Assembly (NCBI GenBank): GCA_019187665.1
Contig: JABARH010000036.1
Location: 1 to 64,000, forward strand
Length of the DNA: 64,000 nucleotides
Source of the DNA: Anaerolineales bacterium
GTDB lineage: Bacteria > Chloroflexota > Anaerolineae > Anaerolineales > Villigracilaceae
Direction: 5' to 3'
The notes beneath the pieces were generated by a model that worked only from the letters and a program-made list of their open reading frames with translations, was not told the DNA's origin and did no database searches. Of the stretch, positions 7,345 through 16,822 are shown piece after piece. How positions within the stretch are numbered: the first letter of the stretch is position 1; every line of letters begins with the position of its first letter. A program made the translations under genes and the position numbers.

Positions 7345-7869
7345 TTATGTTGTCTCGAGAATGAAGGTGACCGCTTTTGGGCGGACGATAAGCATGGGGA
7401 CCTGCATGGCGGGCATTTGTGAAAGGTGGGGGCTGGTGATCTCGGATTCGTAGAGCGACATCCATTTTGTATGCGAGATGCTGAGGGATGTGCCGATATC
7501 GGTTTGCGGGGAGACGCGCATGCGGCCCTTGACGAGCAAGCGCCCCATCAACACGGAAAGCGGCGCATTGACGCGGTTGGCCTCACGCTCGTCGTAATCG
7601 AGCGGGTCGGCCTGCGGCGGCAGGATGTGAAAGCCGATGATCGTATCCAGCGGTACGAAGGTTTCGGGAAAGGTCAGCGGTTTGAGCGCGCCGCCGGTGA
7701 TCGTCACCCATTGCACATTATAGATGTGCAAATAATCGGGCGCGCCTTCGGTGCGAAACCAGGTGCTGACGCGCACCGGCTGCTTGGTTACTGCCTCACC
7801 GCGGATGAGGCTGTCTTGCGTATAAGCCATCACAGGCGTTACTTTTTCATCGGTGGCTAGTGTGTACAT
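7345..7869 (-). CDS. conserved-looking protein of unknown function
   Basis: A 174-residue soluble protein with no signal peptide or membrane segment. It is rich in beta-strand patterns (VRVSTWFRTEGAPDYLHIYNVQWVTITGG, FVPLDTIIGFHILPP). I do not recognise a family. It has GAGGAA before the ATG and precedes the PLP enzyme by 15 bp, so the two are probably co-transcribed. Coding is supported by codon usage like its neighbours and by tight packing. Confidence 0.65.
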   Translation of the reverse strand: MYTLATDEKVTPVMAYTQDSLIRGEAVTKQPVRVSTWFRTEGAPDYLHIYNVQWVTITGGALKPLTFPETFVPLDTIIGFHILPPQADPLDYDEREANRVNAPLSVLMGRLLVKGRMRVSPQTDIGTSLSISHTKWMSLYESEITSPHLSQMPAMQVPMLIVRPKAVTFILETT

Positions 7870-7897
7870 GGTTCCTCGCTTTCAAGTGGATGCAGTG

Positions 7898-7997
7898 ATT
7901 ATCAGTAGATCACGAAAACCCTGCGTAGGTTGCGATCTCTATCGCAACCTGGCGGTAGAGACCGCCAAATACGCGCTTTCGTGAAGTACTGATTATA
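7898..7997. mobile_element. MITE-like palindromic element (family 3)
   Basis: Imperfect terminal repeats (ATCAGTAGATCACGAAAA and CTTTCGTGAAGTACTGAT) enclose two perfect internal hairpins, GGTTGCGAT/ATCGCAACC and TGGCGGT/ACCGCCA. No clear target duplication and no second copy in the window. It lies in the spacer upstream of the unknown gene and behind the MATE gene. Confidence 0.55.
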
Positions 7998-8026
7998 CTT
8001 TCAGCGGTTTCATTTACTCAACGCGT

Positions 8027-9424
8027 TCAGACGGGGCCAGGTCCGTATGCGGGCGGGCTGCCGGTCTCGGTATTGACCAGATCATGGATCCATTTGCGCG
8101 AGCGGAAGCGCCACAGGCTGACAAGAGACTTGGCGGCTTCCTCGATCATTATCATCAGGTATACATAATAAACGGGAAGGTGAAAAACAAACCCTCCGAG
8201 GTACGCGGCGGGGACGCCGATCAGCCAGATGGAGCAGAGTTCCATCAGCAACGCGAAGCGCGTGTCGCCGCCCGCGCGCAGCGCGCCAATGAAGGTGATG
8301 AAATTGAACATGCGGATCCAGATCGTACAGGCCATCATCAGCATCAACATGCGGACATTGTATGCGCCGCCCGGCGAGAGATCGTACAATTGTACAATCC
8401 ATCCGCGCAGGAGGGTCGTCAACAGTCCCAGCGCCCATGCGCTCAGCACGCCGATGGTGGCAATGCGCTTGACGGTTTCGTAGGCCTCCTCTTTTTTCTG
8501 CGCGCCGATGCGGTTGCCCACCAGCACCGCACAGGCGTTGCCGATGCCCGCGAAGGCCACGAAAGCCAGTTCTTCCACGGTGGCGTTGATGTTGATGGCG
8601 GCGATGGCGTCCGTGCTAATGTGGGCGTAGATGGCGTTGTAGGTTGTGATGCCAAGCGACCAGAACATCTCGTTGGCGACGGCGGGCATGGCGGTCTTGA
8701 GGACGCGGCCAAAGAAGGAAAGATTGAAGGAGAAAAAGGTTAGTGGGTTGACGGCGAGGGGGGTCTGTTTGGCGTAGACAAGGAGCAGCAGCAGGATCAA
8801 CTCAAGGCCCCAGCCGGACGCGGTACCGATCGCCGCGCCGCGTACGCCCAGGGCGGGGAATCCGCCAATCCCGAAGATGAGCAGGTATCCGAGGATCGTC
8901 TTGAACACAAGCGCGACTGTGGTGGCAACGACGGTGATCCGCACAAATTGTATGCTGCGTAAAACGGCAATATAGGATGTCGCCAGCGCGACTGGAATGT
9001 AGGAAAACCCGACGATGCGCAGGTAACTGCCGCCAATGCGAATCACCTCGGCGTCGTCTGTGTAAAATCCGAGGACGGTTTCGGGGATGAGAGTCGCCGC
9101 GCACGTGAAGAGCAGGGCGATGCCCGATGAGAACAGGATGCTCATGCCCAAGACTTTGCGGATTGGGTCGAGTTCCTGTTTGCCCCAGAATTGCGCGGTG
9201 AAGATCGCCATGCCGCTGGTGGCGCCGAAGAGGATGATGATCATCACAAAGAAGACCTGATTCGCCAATCCAAGCGCGGCGATGGAGGCCTCGCCCAGCT
9301 GTCCGACCATGATTACATCAATCATGTTGAGCGAGGCGTTTATCAGTTGCTGAAACGAAATGGGAAGCGCGATGGTGAGCACTTCGCGCAGGAAGGCGCG
9401 GTCTTTGAGGAAGGAGAGGGACAT
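8027..9424 (-). CDS. MATE-family multidrug/toxin exporter
   Basis: A 465-residue inner-membrane protein with twelve predicted helices in two six-helix halves, typical of MATE transporters (NorM/DinF type, ~450 residues). Signature pieces are FQQLINASLNMIDVIMVGQLGEA near the N-terminus and the similar NINATVEELAFVAFAGIGNACAVLVGN opening the second half. MATE proteins extrude cationic drugs using Na+ or H+ gradients; the substrate here is not predictable. It lies in the long minus-strand run behind a glycosyltransferase gene (83-bp gap), which could point to envelope functions. Confidence 0.9.
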   Translation of the reverse strand: MSLSFLKDRAFLREVLTIALPISFQQLINASLNMIDVIMVGQLGEASIAALGLANQVFFVMIIILFGATSGMAIFTAQFWGKQELDPIRKVLGMSILFSSGIALLFTCAATLIPETVLGFYTDDAEVIRIGGSYLRIVGFSYIPVALATSYIAVLRSIQFVRITVVATTVALVFKTILGYLLIFGIGGFPALGVRGAAIGTASGWGLELILLLLLVYAKQTPLAVNPLTFFSFNLSFFGRVLKTAMPAVANEMFWSLGITTYNAIYAHISTDAIAAININATVEELAFVAFAGIGNACAVLVGNRIGAQKKEEAYETVKRIATIGVLSAWALGLLTTLLRGWIVQLYDLSPGGAYNVRMLMLMMACTIWIRMFNFITFIGALRAGGDTRFALLMELCSIWLIGVPAAYLGGFVFHLPVYYVYLMIMIEEAAKSLVSLWRFRSRKWIHDLVNTETGSPPAYGPGPV

Positions 9425-9507
9425 GGAAAGGATAATGGATGAAAACCGCTGAAGGTGAACCGCTTAACGATTCTGGTTGACGGGATTTGTCGAAGGCCGG
9501 GCGTAAC

Positions 9508-10443
9508 TCACCGGTCTTCCGGCGCTTCGCGGACGATGTAGAGCGGGCGGCCTTTGGCTTCGTCATATAGCCGTCCAACGTATTCGCCCAGAATGCCGAG
9601 CGAGATCAACTGCACGCCGCCAAGAAACAGCACCGAGATGAGCGTGGTGGTTTGACCTTCGAAGAAGTGCGATCCCGCCAGGCGCAGGGCCGCGACCAGG
9701 GGAATGGCGAGGATGGCAATGCCGGCCGAGATAAAACCGAAATACGTGGCGACCTGTAACGGAAAATATGAAAAGCCCGTGATGGCATTCAGCGCCAGTT
9801 TCAACATTTTATTGAACGGATATTTGGTCACGCCGGCCACGCGTGCGGCGCGCTTGTATTCCACGCCGACCTGTTTGAATCCCACCCAGGCCGACATGCC
9901 GCGCGGGAAGCGGTGGCGTTCCTTCATCTGCTTGAGCACCTCCACCACCTTGCGGTCCATCAGGCGGAAGTCGCCGGTGTCAACGGGGATTTTCACATCG
10001 GTGATGGAATAGATGAGTCGGTAGAACGCGGCGGCGGTGATTTTTTTGAACCACGTCTCGCCTTCGCGTTCGGAGCGGACGGCGTATACCACCTCGTAGC
10101 CTTCCTTCCATTTTTTGGCGAGATCGAGAATCACCTCGGGCGGGTCTTGCAGGTCTGCGTCAATGATGACGATCGCTTCGCCGCGCGCGTAATCCCAACC
10201 GGCGGTGATCGCCGCCTGATGTCCAAAGTTGCGCGCAAAGATGACCGGCTGAATATGTTGATCAGTTCCGGCGAGTTTACGAATCGCTTCGGTCGAGCCG
10301 TCGGTGGAGCCGTCGTCCACGAGAATGAGTTCCCACGTCTCGCCGCAGGAGTTCATCACTTCGCTCACACGGCGATGCAATTCAGGCAGGCTGTCAATTT
10401 CGTTATAGACCGGGACAACGATCGAATAGGTGATTTTCTTCAT
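9508..10443 (-). CDS. family 2 glycosyltransferase, polyprenyl-phosphate type with two C-terminal TM helices
   Basis: The 311-residue protein opens SIVVPVYNE and carries VDDGSTDGS and [10 protein letters not shown], the nucleotide-sugar and metal-binding motifs of GT-A family 2 enzymes. The last ~90 residues hold two membrane helices (about 230-255 and 265-290) and the end [14 protein letters not shown]. This is the layout of GtrB/DPMS-like enzymes that load a sugar onto undecaprenyl phosphate at the inner membrane. The sugar cannot be told. A polytopic protein at 13991-15799 could be a GT-C partner, but it is not adjacent. Confidence 0.9.
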   Translation of the reverse strand: MKKITYSIVVPVYNEIDSLPELHRRVSEVMNSCGETWELILVDDGSTDGSTEAIRKLAGTDQHIQPVIFARNFGHQAAITAGWDYARGEAIVIIDADLQDPPEVILDLAKKWKEGYEVVYAVRSEREGETWFKKITAAAFYRLIYSITDVKIPVDTGDFRLMDRKVVEVLKQMKERHRFPRGMSAWVGFKQVGVEYKRAARVAGVTKYPFNKMLKLALNAITGFSYFPLQVATYFGFISAGIAILAIPLVAALRLAGSHFFEGQTTTLISVLFLGGVQLISLGILGEYVGRLYDEAKGRPLYIVREAPEDR

Positions 10444-10500
10444 ATCGAAAAGATGATCCTGACTTGTTCAAAATATATTCTGGCGGCGCGAAAGGCGATT

Positions 10501-11676
10501 CTATGTTTTGCTTTTTTTGCGCGTTGCAGTCCGCCGTTTTGCAGGCGCCGCCGGGGCAGATGCGCCCGGTGCTGGGTCTGGGCTGGGAAACGAGGCGATC
10601 ATCTCATTCTCGAACGCGGGCAGGCCGAGAATCCGAGCGTGGAGGTAACGCCCGATGATTCCAAAGGAGGCCAGCGCCGGCACGACAATGAACGCGCCAA
10701 CAATGCCAGTGAACACCACTGCGGCGATAATGGCGACGAATACCACGCCTTCGTGCATGTGGACGCTCTTGCCGTAGATCATCGGGCGCAGCCAGATGTT
10801 TTTGATGTTGATCAACACCACATACAACCCGGCCACGATCAAAGCGAAAACGAGATGATTCTGCGGCATCCAGCTCCAATCGGAGCCTTCAAGCAGGGCC
10901 ACGATCAGCGCCAGCGCGGTTGCGGCAAACGGGCCAACGTCGGGGATCAGGCTGAATAACCCCGCGAGAAAACCGAGAACCAGCGCGCCCGGCAAGCCGA
11001 TGATGCTCCAAATGATCGAAAATGCGACTGCCACGATCAGCATCAACGTCAGTTGGCTGCGCAGATAATTGATCCAGACGGTTTTGATCTCGCGGTACAA
11101 ACGCCACAGGTCGTGCTGGTAATCCTCCGGCGCGAGGCTGATGATCCAATCGCGCAGTTTGTCCCAATCGGTCATAAAATAATACACACAAACAACAACC
11201 ACCAGAAACCACAATGTCCCGATCGAAGTTGTCTCAAGCAGAGCCAGCGCGTCCTGGGGCAGAGGCTCGAGGGCGGAAGAGAAAGAGTCGCGCGCGTCCG
11301 GGATCAATTCTTCGAGATGGATGGTGAACCCGGCAACGTGAATCGGTTCGGCCAGGAGCGTCTCCACCTCGTCGAAGGTCTTCAATAGATCGCGCGCCAC
11401 CACCTGGGACTGCCGCGCAAGGGTGGGCGCCAGCAGCGCCGGGACGGCGAGCATCAACGCCAGCGCGAAAAAATATACGACGCGCGAGGCCACCGCGGGC
11501 TTCAGCCGCAGGCGCGTTTGAAAGATATGTACGAATGGATAGATGATGTACGCGATCAGCCCGGCAATGATGAGCGGTTCAAAGATGGCGCGGATCTGCC
11601 AGCCGACGAAAACAATGAACGCGAGAATCAGGGCGATGGCAAGATAACGTGAACTGGTGTTCCACTTTGGATTCAT
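10501..11676 (-). CDS. AI-2E (PerM) family transporter
   Basis: A 391-residue polytopic protein of the AI-2E/PerM family, with the N-terminal helices ILAFIVFVGWQI and LIIAGLIAYIIYPF and the conserved C-terminal block ALVLGFLAGLFSLIPDVGPFAATALALIVA. Family members include AI-2 and Na+/H+ exporters, so the cargo is open. A basic Ala/Pro tail ends the protein. Its ATG overlaps the stop of threonine synthase (ATGA), indicating translational coupling but no obvious shared pathway. Confidence 0.88.
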   Translation of the reverse strand: MNPKWNTSSRYLAIALILAFIVFVGWQIRAIFEPLIIAGLIAYIIYPFVHIFQTRLRLKPAVASRVVYFFALALMLAVPALLAPTLARQSQVVARDLLKTFDEVETLLAEPIHVAGFTIHLEELIPDARDSFSSALEPLPQDALALLETTSIGTLWFLVVVVCVYYFMTDWDKLRDWIISLAPEDYQHDLWRLYREIKTVWINYLRSQLTLMLIVAVAFSIIWSIIGLPGALVLGFLAGLFSLIPDVGPFAATALALIVALLEGSDWSWMPQNHLVFALIVAGLYVVLINIKNIWLRPMIYGKSVHMHEGVVFVAIIAAVVFTGIVGAFIVVPALASFGIIGRYLHARILGLPAFENEMIASFPSPDPAPGASAPAAPAKRRTATRKKSKT

Positions 11677-12941
11677 GGCAGATTCTTCAACGCCTCCAGC
11701 GTCGGTTCGATAATGGGCGCTTCGATCACCGCTTGCATGGCCGCGCGGACATCCTTGAGGCCGCTCCCTGTATTCAACACCAAAATCGGATCTTCGCTCC
11801 CCACCACGCCCGCCGCGGCCGCGCAGACCAGCCCGGCGTACGCGGCCGCCCCGGCCGGTTCGGCGAAGACCCCCTGCGCGCCGAGTTCGGACATGGCGCG
11901 CAGAATTTCCTTGTCGGAAACAGTGATGTATGTTCCGTTCGTTTCCTGTGCCGCGCGCACAGCGCGTGCGCCGTCGCGCGGCAGGTTCACCGAGATGCTG
12001 TCTGCGATCGTTGCGGCAGAGACCGGCACGATCGTCTCTGTGTTGGCGCGGAAGGCGTTGGCGATGGCCGACGATCCCTCCGCCTGCACGCCGATGATGC
12101 GCGGCAGGCTGGAGATCCAGCCAAGGGCGAGCAGGTCTTTGAAACCCTTGTGGATGCCGGAGATGATGTTGCCATCTCCCACCGAAACAAAGATGGTCAG
12201 CGGCGGGTGATTGTTGAGTGAACTATCCTGTTTATGCCACGCGCGATGAGTCTCCACCCACCATTCCCAAATTTCAAAGGCCGCGGTCTTTTTTCCTTCG
12301 GCGGTAAACGGGTTGTAGCCTGTATTGCGGCAATACCAGCCGAATTCCTGCGCGGCCTGAATGGTCAAGTTGAAGGCGTCATCGTACGTGCCGTCCACGA
12401 GAATAACCCGTGCGCCAAAGATGAGCAGTTGCGCCACTTTGGCGGGCGGCGCGGATCTGGGCGCGAAAATGACTGCCTTCTGTCCGAGTGCGGCAGACAT
12501 ACACGCCAACGCTGCGCCTGCGTTGCCAGTGGAGGCGGTCACCACGACTTTTGCATTTATCTCCTGAGCGCGCGCCACCACGATGGCGGAGGCGCGGTCT
12601 TTGAAGGAGGCTGAGGGATTGCGCGATTCGTCCTTGAGCCAGAGGCGCCGGATGGCCAGTTTTTCAGCCAGACGCGGCAGGGCAAAGACCGGGGTCCAGC
12701 CGGCCGCATGCAGGGGGGTCGAGTCGCCCTCTGGTTCGCTGATCGGGAGCAGGGGCAGGTAGCGCCAGAGCGAGGGATCGCCGCGGCTGGTGATATCTTC
12801 CGGGTGAAATTTCCTGCGAATGGATTCGTAATCCAGCAAAACATCGAGGTTGCCGCCGTCTTTCGGGCAGGTGTAGGCAATTTCGGAGGGGGAATATTCC
12901 GCCCCACACAATGAGCAACAATAGCCGAGGAATTTTTTCAT
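11673..12941 (-). CDS. thrC: threonine synthase
   Basis: A 422-residue PLP enzyme converting O-phosphohomoserine to threonine. The N-terminus holds a rubredoxin-like zinc site (Cys8/9, Cys12, Cys25: YCCSLC and YTCPKDGG) common in this threonine synthase class. Lys114 in SASFKDRAS is the Schiff-base lysine, followed by TASTGNAGAALA and, near the C-terminus, LNTGSGLKD. Length is normal. It overlaps the AI-2E gene by 4 bp and follows the acyltransferase-like gene by 54 bp. No other threonine genes lie in the window. Confidence 0.93.
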   Translation of the reverse strand: MKKFLGYCCSLCGAEYSPSEIAYTCPKDGGNLDVLLDYESIRRKFHPEDITSRGDPSLWRYLPLLPISEPEGDSTPLHAAGWTPVFALPRLAEKLAIRRLWLKDESRNPSASFKDRASAIVVARAQEINAKVVVTASTGNAGAALACMSAALGQKAVIFAPRSAPPAKVAQLLIFGARVILVDGTYDDAFNLTIQAAQEFGWYCRNTGYNPFTAEGKKTAAFEIWEWWVETHRAWHKQDSSLNNHPPLTIFVSVGDGNIISGIHKGFKDLLALGWISSLPRIIGVQAEGSSAIANAFRANTETIVPVSAATIADSISVNLPRDGARAVRAAQETNGTYITVSDKEILRAMSELGAQGVFAEPAGAAAYAGLVCAAAAGVVGSEDPILVLNTGSGLKDVRAAMQAVIEAPIIEPTLEALKNLP

Positions 12942-12995
12942 GGCGGCTTTTTCCGGCTTGATTTTACCCGATATAAGAATGGAGCGCGCTTACGA

Positions 12996-13994
12996 TCATC
13001 TTCCGCGCGGGCGGACCATGGACATCATGGCGTGGATGATGGCGAGCAGGAGAACTGCCAGCAGCGTCCCGCCCAGAATGCCCAGGCGCCCCTTGAGGGC
13101 TGGACTGATGCCAAAGATGAGGATGTCTGAGACAACAAAAAAGAACAGGGAGTTCGCACCGACGGGGGCAAGAATGTTTGCAGCCAGCGGCCAGCGCGCC
13201 AGGCGGTCCGCCACCCAATACCAGACGAAGAAACCCGCTGCGCCAAACACGATCCAACCCAGGGAGGGAGGAAAGCGCGAAAAGGTCAGGCCGGCGTTCC
13301 ACGCGGCGACAAAAATGGCAAGCGCCAGAATTCCCGCAAGCAGATGCCCGGTTCCCACTGTGATATTCCGCGCGGCATAACGCGCGCCGAGCAGAAAAAA
13401 AGAAAAATATTGAAGCAGCGGATAATAGATGCTGCCCTGCGGGCCGCCGATGAACAAACCGATGTAGGTGGATTTCACCCAATGGGTCGGCAAAAAAGTT
13501 GTCAGCAGCAGCAGGAAGATCACTGAAAAGAAGAGACGGTCGGAGGCCCGCATCAATTTCTTGATCGGTCGGGTCAGAACAATCACCGCCAGCGGAATCA
13601 ATGCAAACGCCAGCAGGAACTCGGAGATGCTGCCAAACCGCAGAAGCGACAGGATGGAGAAAAACAGATCGCGGTCGAATTCGTTGCGGAAGATGATAAA
13701 GAAACTGAACACGGCGATGTAATAACCGATCATTGTGCGCCCTGTGGAGCGCAACAATTTTCCCACTGGGGGAGAATCGAATTGAAGATACGAAACCTGT
13801 ATAACGTAGCCCATACAAAAAACAAATCCCGAAAAGGTGATGAGGACGAAGATATTCCACGTCCCGTCCACAAGACGGTTTTCGCGCAGGCCCAGATAAC
13901 CCATCACGTGCGACCACAGCATGTCTGCGACCAACAGGCCTTTGAGGATGTCTATTTTCAAGTCGCGCGGCGAGGCGGCAGGAGATTGATTCAT
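12996..13994 (-). CDS. polytopic membrane acyltransferase-like protein
   Basis: A 332-residue protein with about ten membrane helices. The start DLKIDILKGLLVADMLWSHV resembles the RxDxLRGLAIxxMVxxH opening of membrane acyltransferases (acyltransferase-3 / DUF1624-type). That family moves acyl groups onto sugars across the membrane. The resemblance is limited to this opening and to topology, so the activity is tentative. Its ATG overlaps the TGA of the upstream large membrane protein (ATGA), so the two are coupled. A longer overlapping frame (12964-14106) was rejected as a shadow. Confidence 0.7.
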   Translation of the reverse strand: MNQSPAASPRDLKIDILKGLLVADMLWSHVMGYLGLRENRLVDGTWNIFVLITFSGFVFCMGYVIQVSYLQFDSPPVGKLLRSTGRTMIGYYIAVFSFFIIFRNEFDRDLFFSILSLLRFGSISEFLLAFALIPLAVIVLTRPIKKLMRASDRLFFSVIFLLLLTTFLPTHWVKSTYIGLFIGGPQGSIYYPLLQYFSFFLLGARYAARNITVGTGHLLAGILALAIFVAAWNAGLTFSRFPPSLGWIVFGAAGFFVWYWVADRLARWPLAANILAPVGANSLFFFVVSDILIFGISPALKGRLGILGGTLLAVLLLAIIHAMMSMVRPRGR

Positions 13995-15799
13995 GGGGCA
14001 TCCAGCAGGAAGATATAGGTTTGATCGCCAAGCGCCTCACCCATGACGCCGAAGCGCAATTCCATGGCAGAGCGAAAGGCCGGGTCGGCAGAATAGAGGA
14101 CGGCAATGGGGCGGTTCAAAGACAGGCGGACGGCCTCAACCACGGCAATGCGTTCTGCAATGGGGACGGCGGGGTCGTATAACCGGTTTACCTGGGCTAT
14201 GCGCGCGGCCGCGGCCGGAATGCCCTCGTTATAAATATGACCGGCCACCACGTAGGGCAGGCGCTCGGAGAAGTAGCCGTAATTCCAATCTTTACTTGTC
14301 AGCGGCTGGAGGATCACAGTTTCGGGCGGCGTGTTCTCGCGAATCCAGGCAAACGGCGCAAAGTCGGGACGGTCGAGGGTGACGTGCGCGCCATGATAGG
14401 TTACACGTACATTGTGGCGGCGGGAGTAGACATCATACATCGTCCACGTTCCAACAAGAGTGTTTGCAACCAGCGCAGTGACGGCAATGATCAGAACCGC
14501 CCGGCCTCCATTGGTGAAGCGGGAGGCAAAATCTTTCATGCCCATGAGCGCAACCATCAGAAATGCAATGCTGGAGAGATAAATGAATTTATATTCGTTG
14601 CCATCGGGCAGGCGGACAAAAAGGGCCAGGAGAAATCCCCACAGCGCCAGGACTGCGGGGAAGAGGAGGATCGTCTGCTTTTCTTTCCAGGCCCGCGTCG
14701 CGGCCAGGATGAAGAATGGGATCGCCGGGTAGATCATCACGAAGATAGAGGTCATGTCGCGCGGCGAAAAAAGTTCGAGCGTTGTTTTGACTTCCATGGC
14801 CGCGGCCGAACGGAGCAGGAAGAGCGCGGCGGGAAGCAGAAAAAGACCGGAGAGCAGGAGCCAGCCAACGAGGGCGAATCCATTTTGGGTCAGGAAGGAG
14901 GCGGACGGGAGGGGGCGCGAACGGTCGAGCAGGCGCGTAACAATCAAGCAGGGGATCAGCGCGGCGAAAAGGTAGACGCCCGTCGTCGCGTGGAAAAGGA
15001 GCGCCGAGCCGCCGAGGAAGATCAGCAGGCTGGCGTCGCGGCGGGTTTCGCCTTCGCGTAAAATTTTTAACGCCGTGAAAAACGCGGCGAGAAAGAAGAG
15101 GATGCCCAGCGAAAACCCGTTGAAGTTAATGAAGCGGACCAGGGAGAAGTCGAGGCGCGGGTCGGGCTGCCACACGGCGGGAAGGAGAAATTGCCGGGCA
15201 AGGAAAAGATTGGGCAGGTAAAAGAGGTTGGCGCCGAGCAGGGGAAATAAAACATCGAGCGCGGAGGAAGCGGCCGGGCCAGCAAGCAACTTCCACAGTG
15301 CGGAACTCCACAGCAGGCACATGCCGAGAATGAAAATATTGGAAAGCGCCGAAACAAACGGCGGCGGGGCGTCGAGCAGGCGGGACAACAGGGCGAGGTA
15401 TACGTGGTACGGCCAGTAATCGTTGGCCGGGTACCCAGGCAGGGTGACATTTTCGGGCGGGAGGCCGCGCAGGATTTCGTACACATACGCGGAGTGGAAT
15501 AACCCATGATAGCCGAATTGGATGCCTGGCGCAAAGAGAAGCAAAAAAACGGCGGGGACGATGATAATGTAGAGCCAACTGGTTCGAGGAGATGCGAACG
15601 TTTGACGGGGAGTCAGATCGGACAGGGTTGTGCATCGGCGAATGTGCGGCGCGGCCAGCAGCCCCGCAAGCGTGACAGCGGCGAACAGGAGTGGAAAGAT
15701 GAAAGGGAAAAAAGGAACCGGCGTAAACAGGGAAGCCACAACCGCGACAAAGGCGATGGCGCCGATCACGAACATAAAAAAGAGGCTGAAGAACAGCAT
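13991..15799 (-). CDS. large polytopic membrane protein, possible GT-C-fold glycosyltransferase
   Basis: A 602-residue protein with about twelve to fourteen hydrophobic segments and a C-terminal ~150-residue soluble part containing WIRENTPPETVIL and YFSERLPYVVAGHIYNE. A luminal domain with this 'WIrentP' pattern is common in GT-C type transferases and related uncharacterised proteins. The catalytic acidic motif is not obvious. The start is the first Met before the leading hydrophobic helix (MLFFSLFFMFVIGAIAF); a long upstream extension lacks a site and covers a repeat region. It is the first gene of a minus-strand run through threonine synthase. Confidence 0.65.
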   Translation of the reverse strand: MLFFSLFFMFVIGAIAFVAVVASLFTPVPFFPFIFPLLFAAVTLAGLLAAPHIRRCTTLSDLTPRQTFASPRTSWLYIIIVPAVFLLLFAPGIQFGYHGLFHSAYVYEILRGLPPENVTLPGYPANDYWPYHVYLALLSRLLDAPPPFVSALSNIFILGMCLLWSSALWKLLAGPAASSALDVLFPLLGANLFYLPNLFLARQFLLPAVWQPDPRLDFSLVRFINFNGFSLGILFFLAAFFTALKILREGETRRDASLLIFLGGSALLFHATTGVYLFAALIPCLIVTRLLDRSRPLPSASFLTQNGFALVGWLLLSGLFLLPAALFLLRSAAAMEVKTTLELFSPRDMTSIFVMIYPAIPFFILAATRAWKEKQTILLFPAVLALWGFLLALFVRLPDGNEYKFIYLSSIAFLMVALMGMKDFASRFTNGGRAVLIIAVTALVANTLVGTWTMYDVYSRRHNVRVTYHGAHVTLDRPDFAPFAWIRENTPPETVILQPLTSKDWNYGYFSERLPYVVAGHIYNEGIPAAAARIAQVNRLYDPAVPIAERIAVVEAVRLSLNRPIAVLYSADPAFRSAMELRFGVMGEALGDQTYIFLLDAP

Positions 15800-16056
15800 G
15801 GATGAACGGATTATATCAGGCGGGACTCGCTTGGAAATGCGTGCAGGCAAAACATGTCGGTGGACATTAGAGAACGTCCGCCTACGCCAGCGTAAGAGAC
15901 GCTCTCGCCTGGCAACGCCCGTGATCTGCCCGGCGCAGCAGGCAGTTGCGGTGTCGAATGGATGACAACCTTGTGCGCACATTGAAATGCAAATGGCATG
16001 CGGTTCGCGTTTCTGTCGGGTACAATGAGCGCCATCCGCCTTGCAAAGGGATACAC
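15800..16056. other. divergent spacer with a degenerate palindromic repeat
   Basis: A stretch near 15868-15952 (GCCTACGCCAGCGTAAGAGACG ... CGCCCGTGATCTGCC ... GCAGGCAGTTGCG) recalls the inner part of MITE family 1 but is decayed. TACAAT at 16021-16026 is a plausible -10 box for the phosphoesterase gene. No gene is seen. Confidence 0.4.
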
Positions 16057-16788
16057 ATGCGAATTGCCTTTCTTTCCGACACACATGGGAATTACCCCGC
16101 CCTGCAAGCCGCGCTGACCGACCTAAAAACCCAAGGCCCGGACCAGATCGTCTTTTTGGGCGACGCGGCCACGCTCGGCCCGAACCCGGCTGAGACGCTG
16201 GACGCGTTGCGCGCGCTGGATTGCGTCTATATTCAGGGGAATCACGATGAGGCGATTCTGTTTCCGCAGCGGGCATTGGAATTGCAGATCGGGGTCCATT
16301 TGCACAACGCCCTCGATTGGGCCTCGCAGCGTTTAAGTACGGCGGACCTGGAATTCATCCGTTCCTTCCGCGCCACATACGAACTCGAAACAGGCGCGGG
16401 CGACTCGATCCTGTGTTTTCACGGGTCGCCGCGCGCGAACACCGATGTGCTTCTCGCCACGACCAACGGGGACAGACTGGACGAGCTCTTCGCCGACACA
16501 TCCGCTTCGGTGTGGATCGGCGGGCATACGCACGTTCCGCTGTATCGCCGTTATGGGGCGAAATTACTTCTCAATTCTGGCAGCATCGGCAACGCTTTTA
16601 AACATGCCTATGTGGCCGGAATCGTTCCAGAACTTTTGCCGTGGGCCGAGTATCTCCTGCTCGACGTGGATGGAAGATCGCTCCGCGCGGATATTCGCCG
16701 CGTCCCGTTCGACGCGCAGGAGGTCCTGCGCCTCATGGCTGCGAGCAAAAACCCGTCCGCTTCGTGGTGGCTCGAACAATACAGGTAA
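16057..16788 (+). CDS. calcineurin-like metallophosphoesterase (YfcE/MJ0936 type)
   Basis: A 243-residue cytoplasmic phosphoesterase with the metal-binding set in order: SDTHGN (residues 7-12), GDAATLGPNPAE, QGNHDE, a middle CFHGSPR, and GGHTHVP. This matches the small YfcE-like phosphodiesterases that act on cyclic or activated phosphodiesters; the physiological substrate is unknown. The start is the ATG with GCAAAGGG upstream. A longer frame to 15946 runs through repeat DNA and is not favoured. It is followed 34 bp later by a DinB protein. Confidence 0.9.
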   Translation: MRIAFLSDTHGNYPALQAALTDLKTQGPDQIVFLGDAATLGPNPAETLDALRALDCVYIQGNHDEAILFPQRALELQIGVHLHNALDWASQRLSTADLEFIRSFRATYELETGAGDSILCFHGSPRANTDVLLATTNGDRLDELFADTSASVWIGGHTHVPLYRRYGAKLLLNSGSIGNAFKHAYVAGIVPELLPWAEYLLLDVDGRSLRADIRRVPFDAQEVLRLMAASKNPSASWWLEQYR

Positions 16789-16822
16789 GCGCAGGGCATT
16801 CCAACCCGGAAAGAAGGCAGGT

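Noticed and set aside
12964-14106. 380-codon minus-strand frame
   Set aside because: It overlaps almost fully the acyltransferase-like membrane gene in another frame. Its translation is Arg/His/Cys-rich without a domain.
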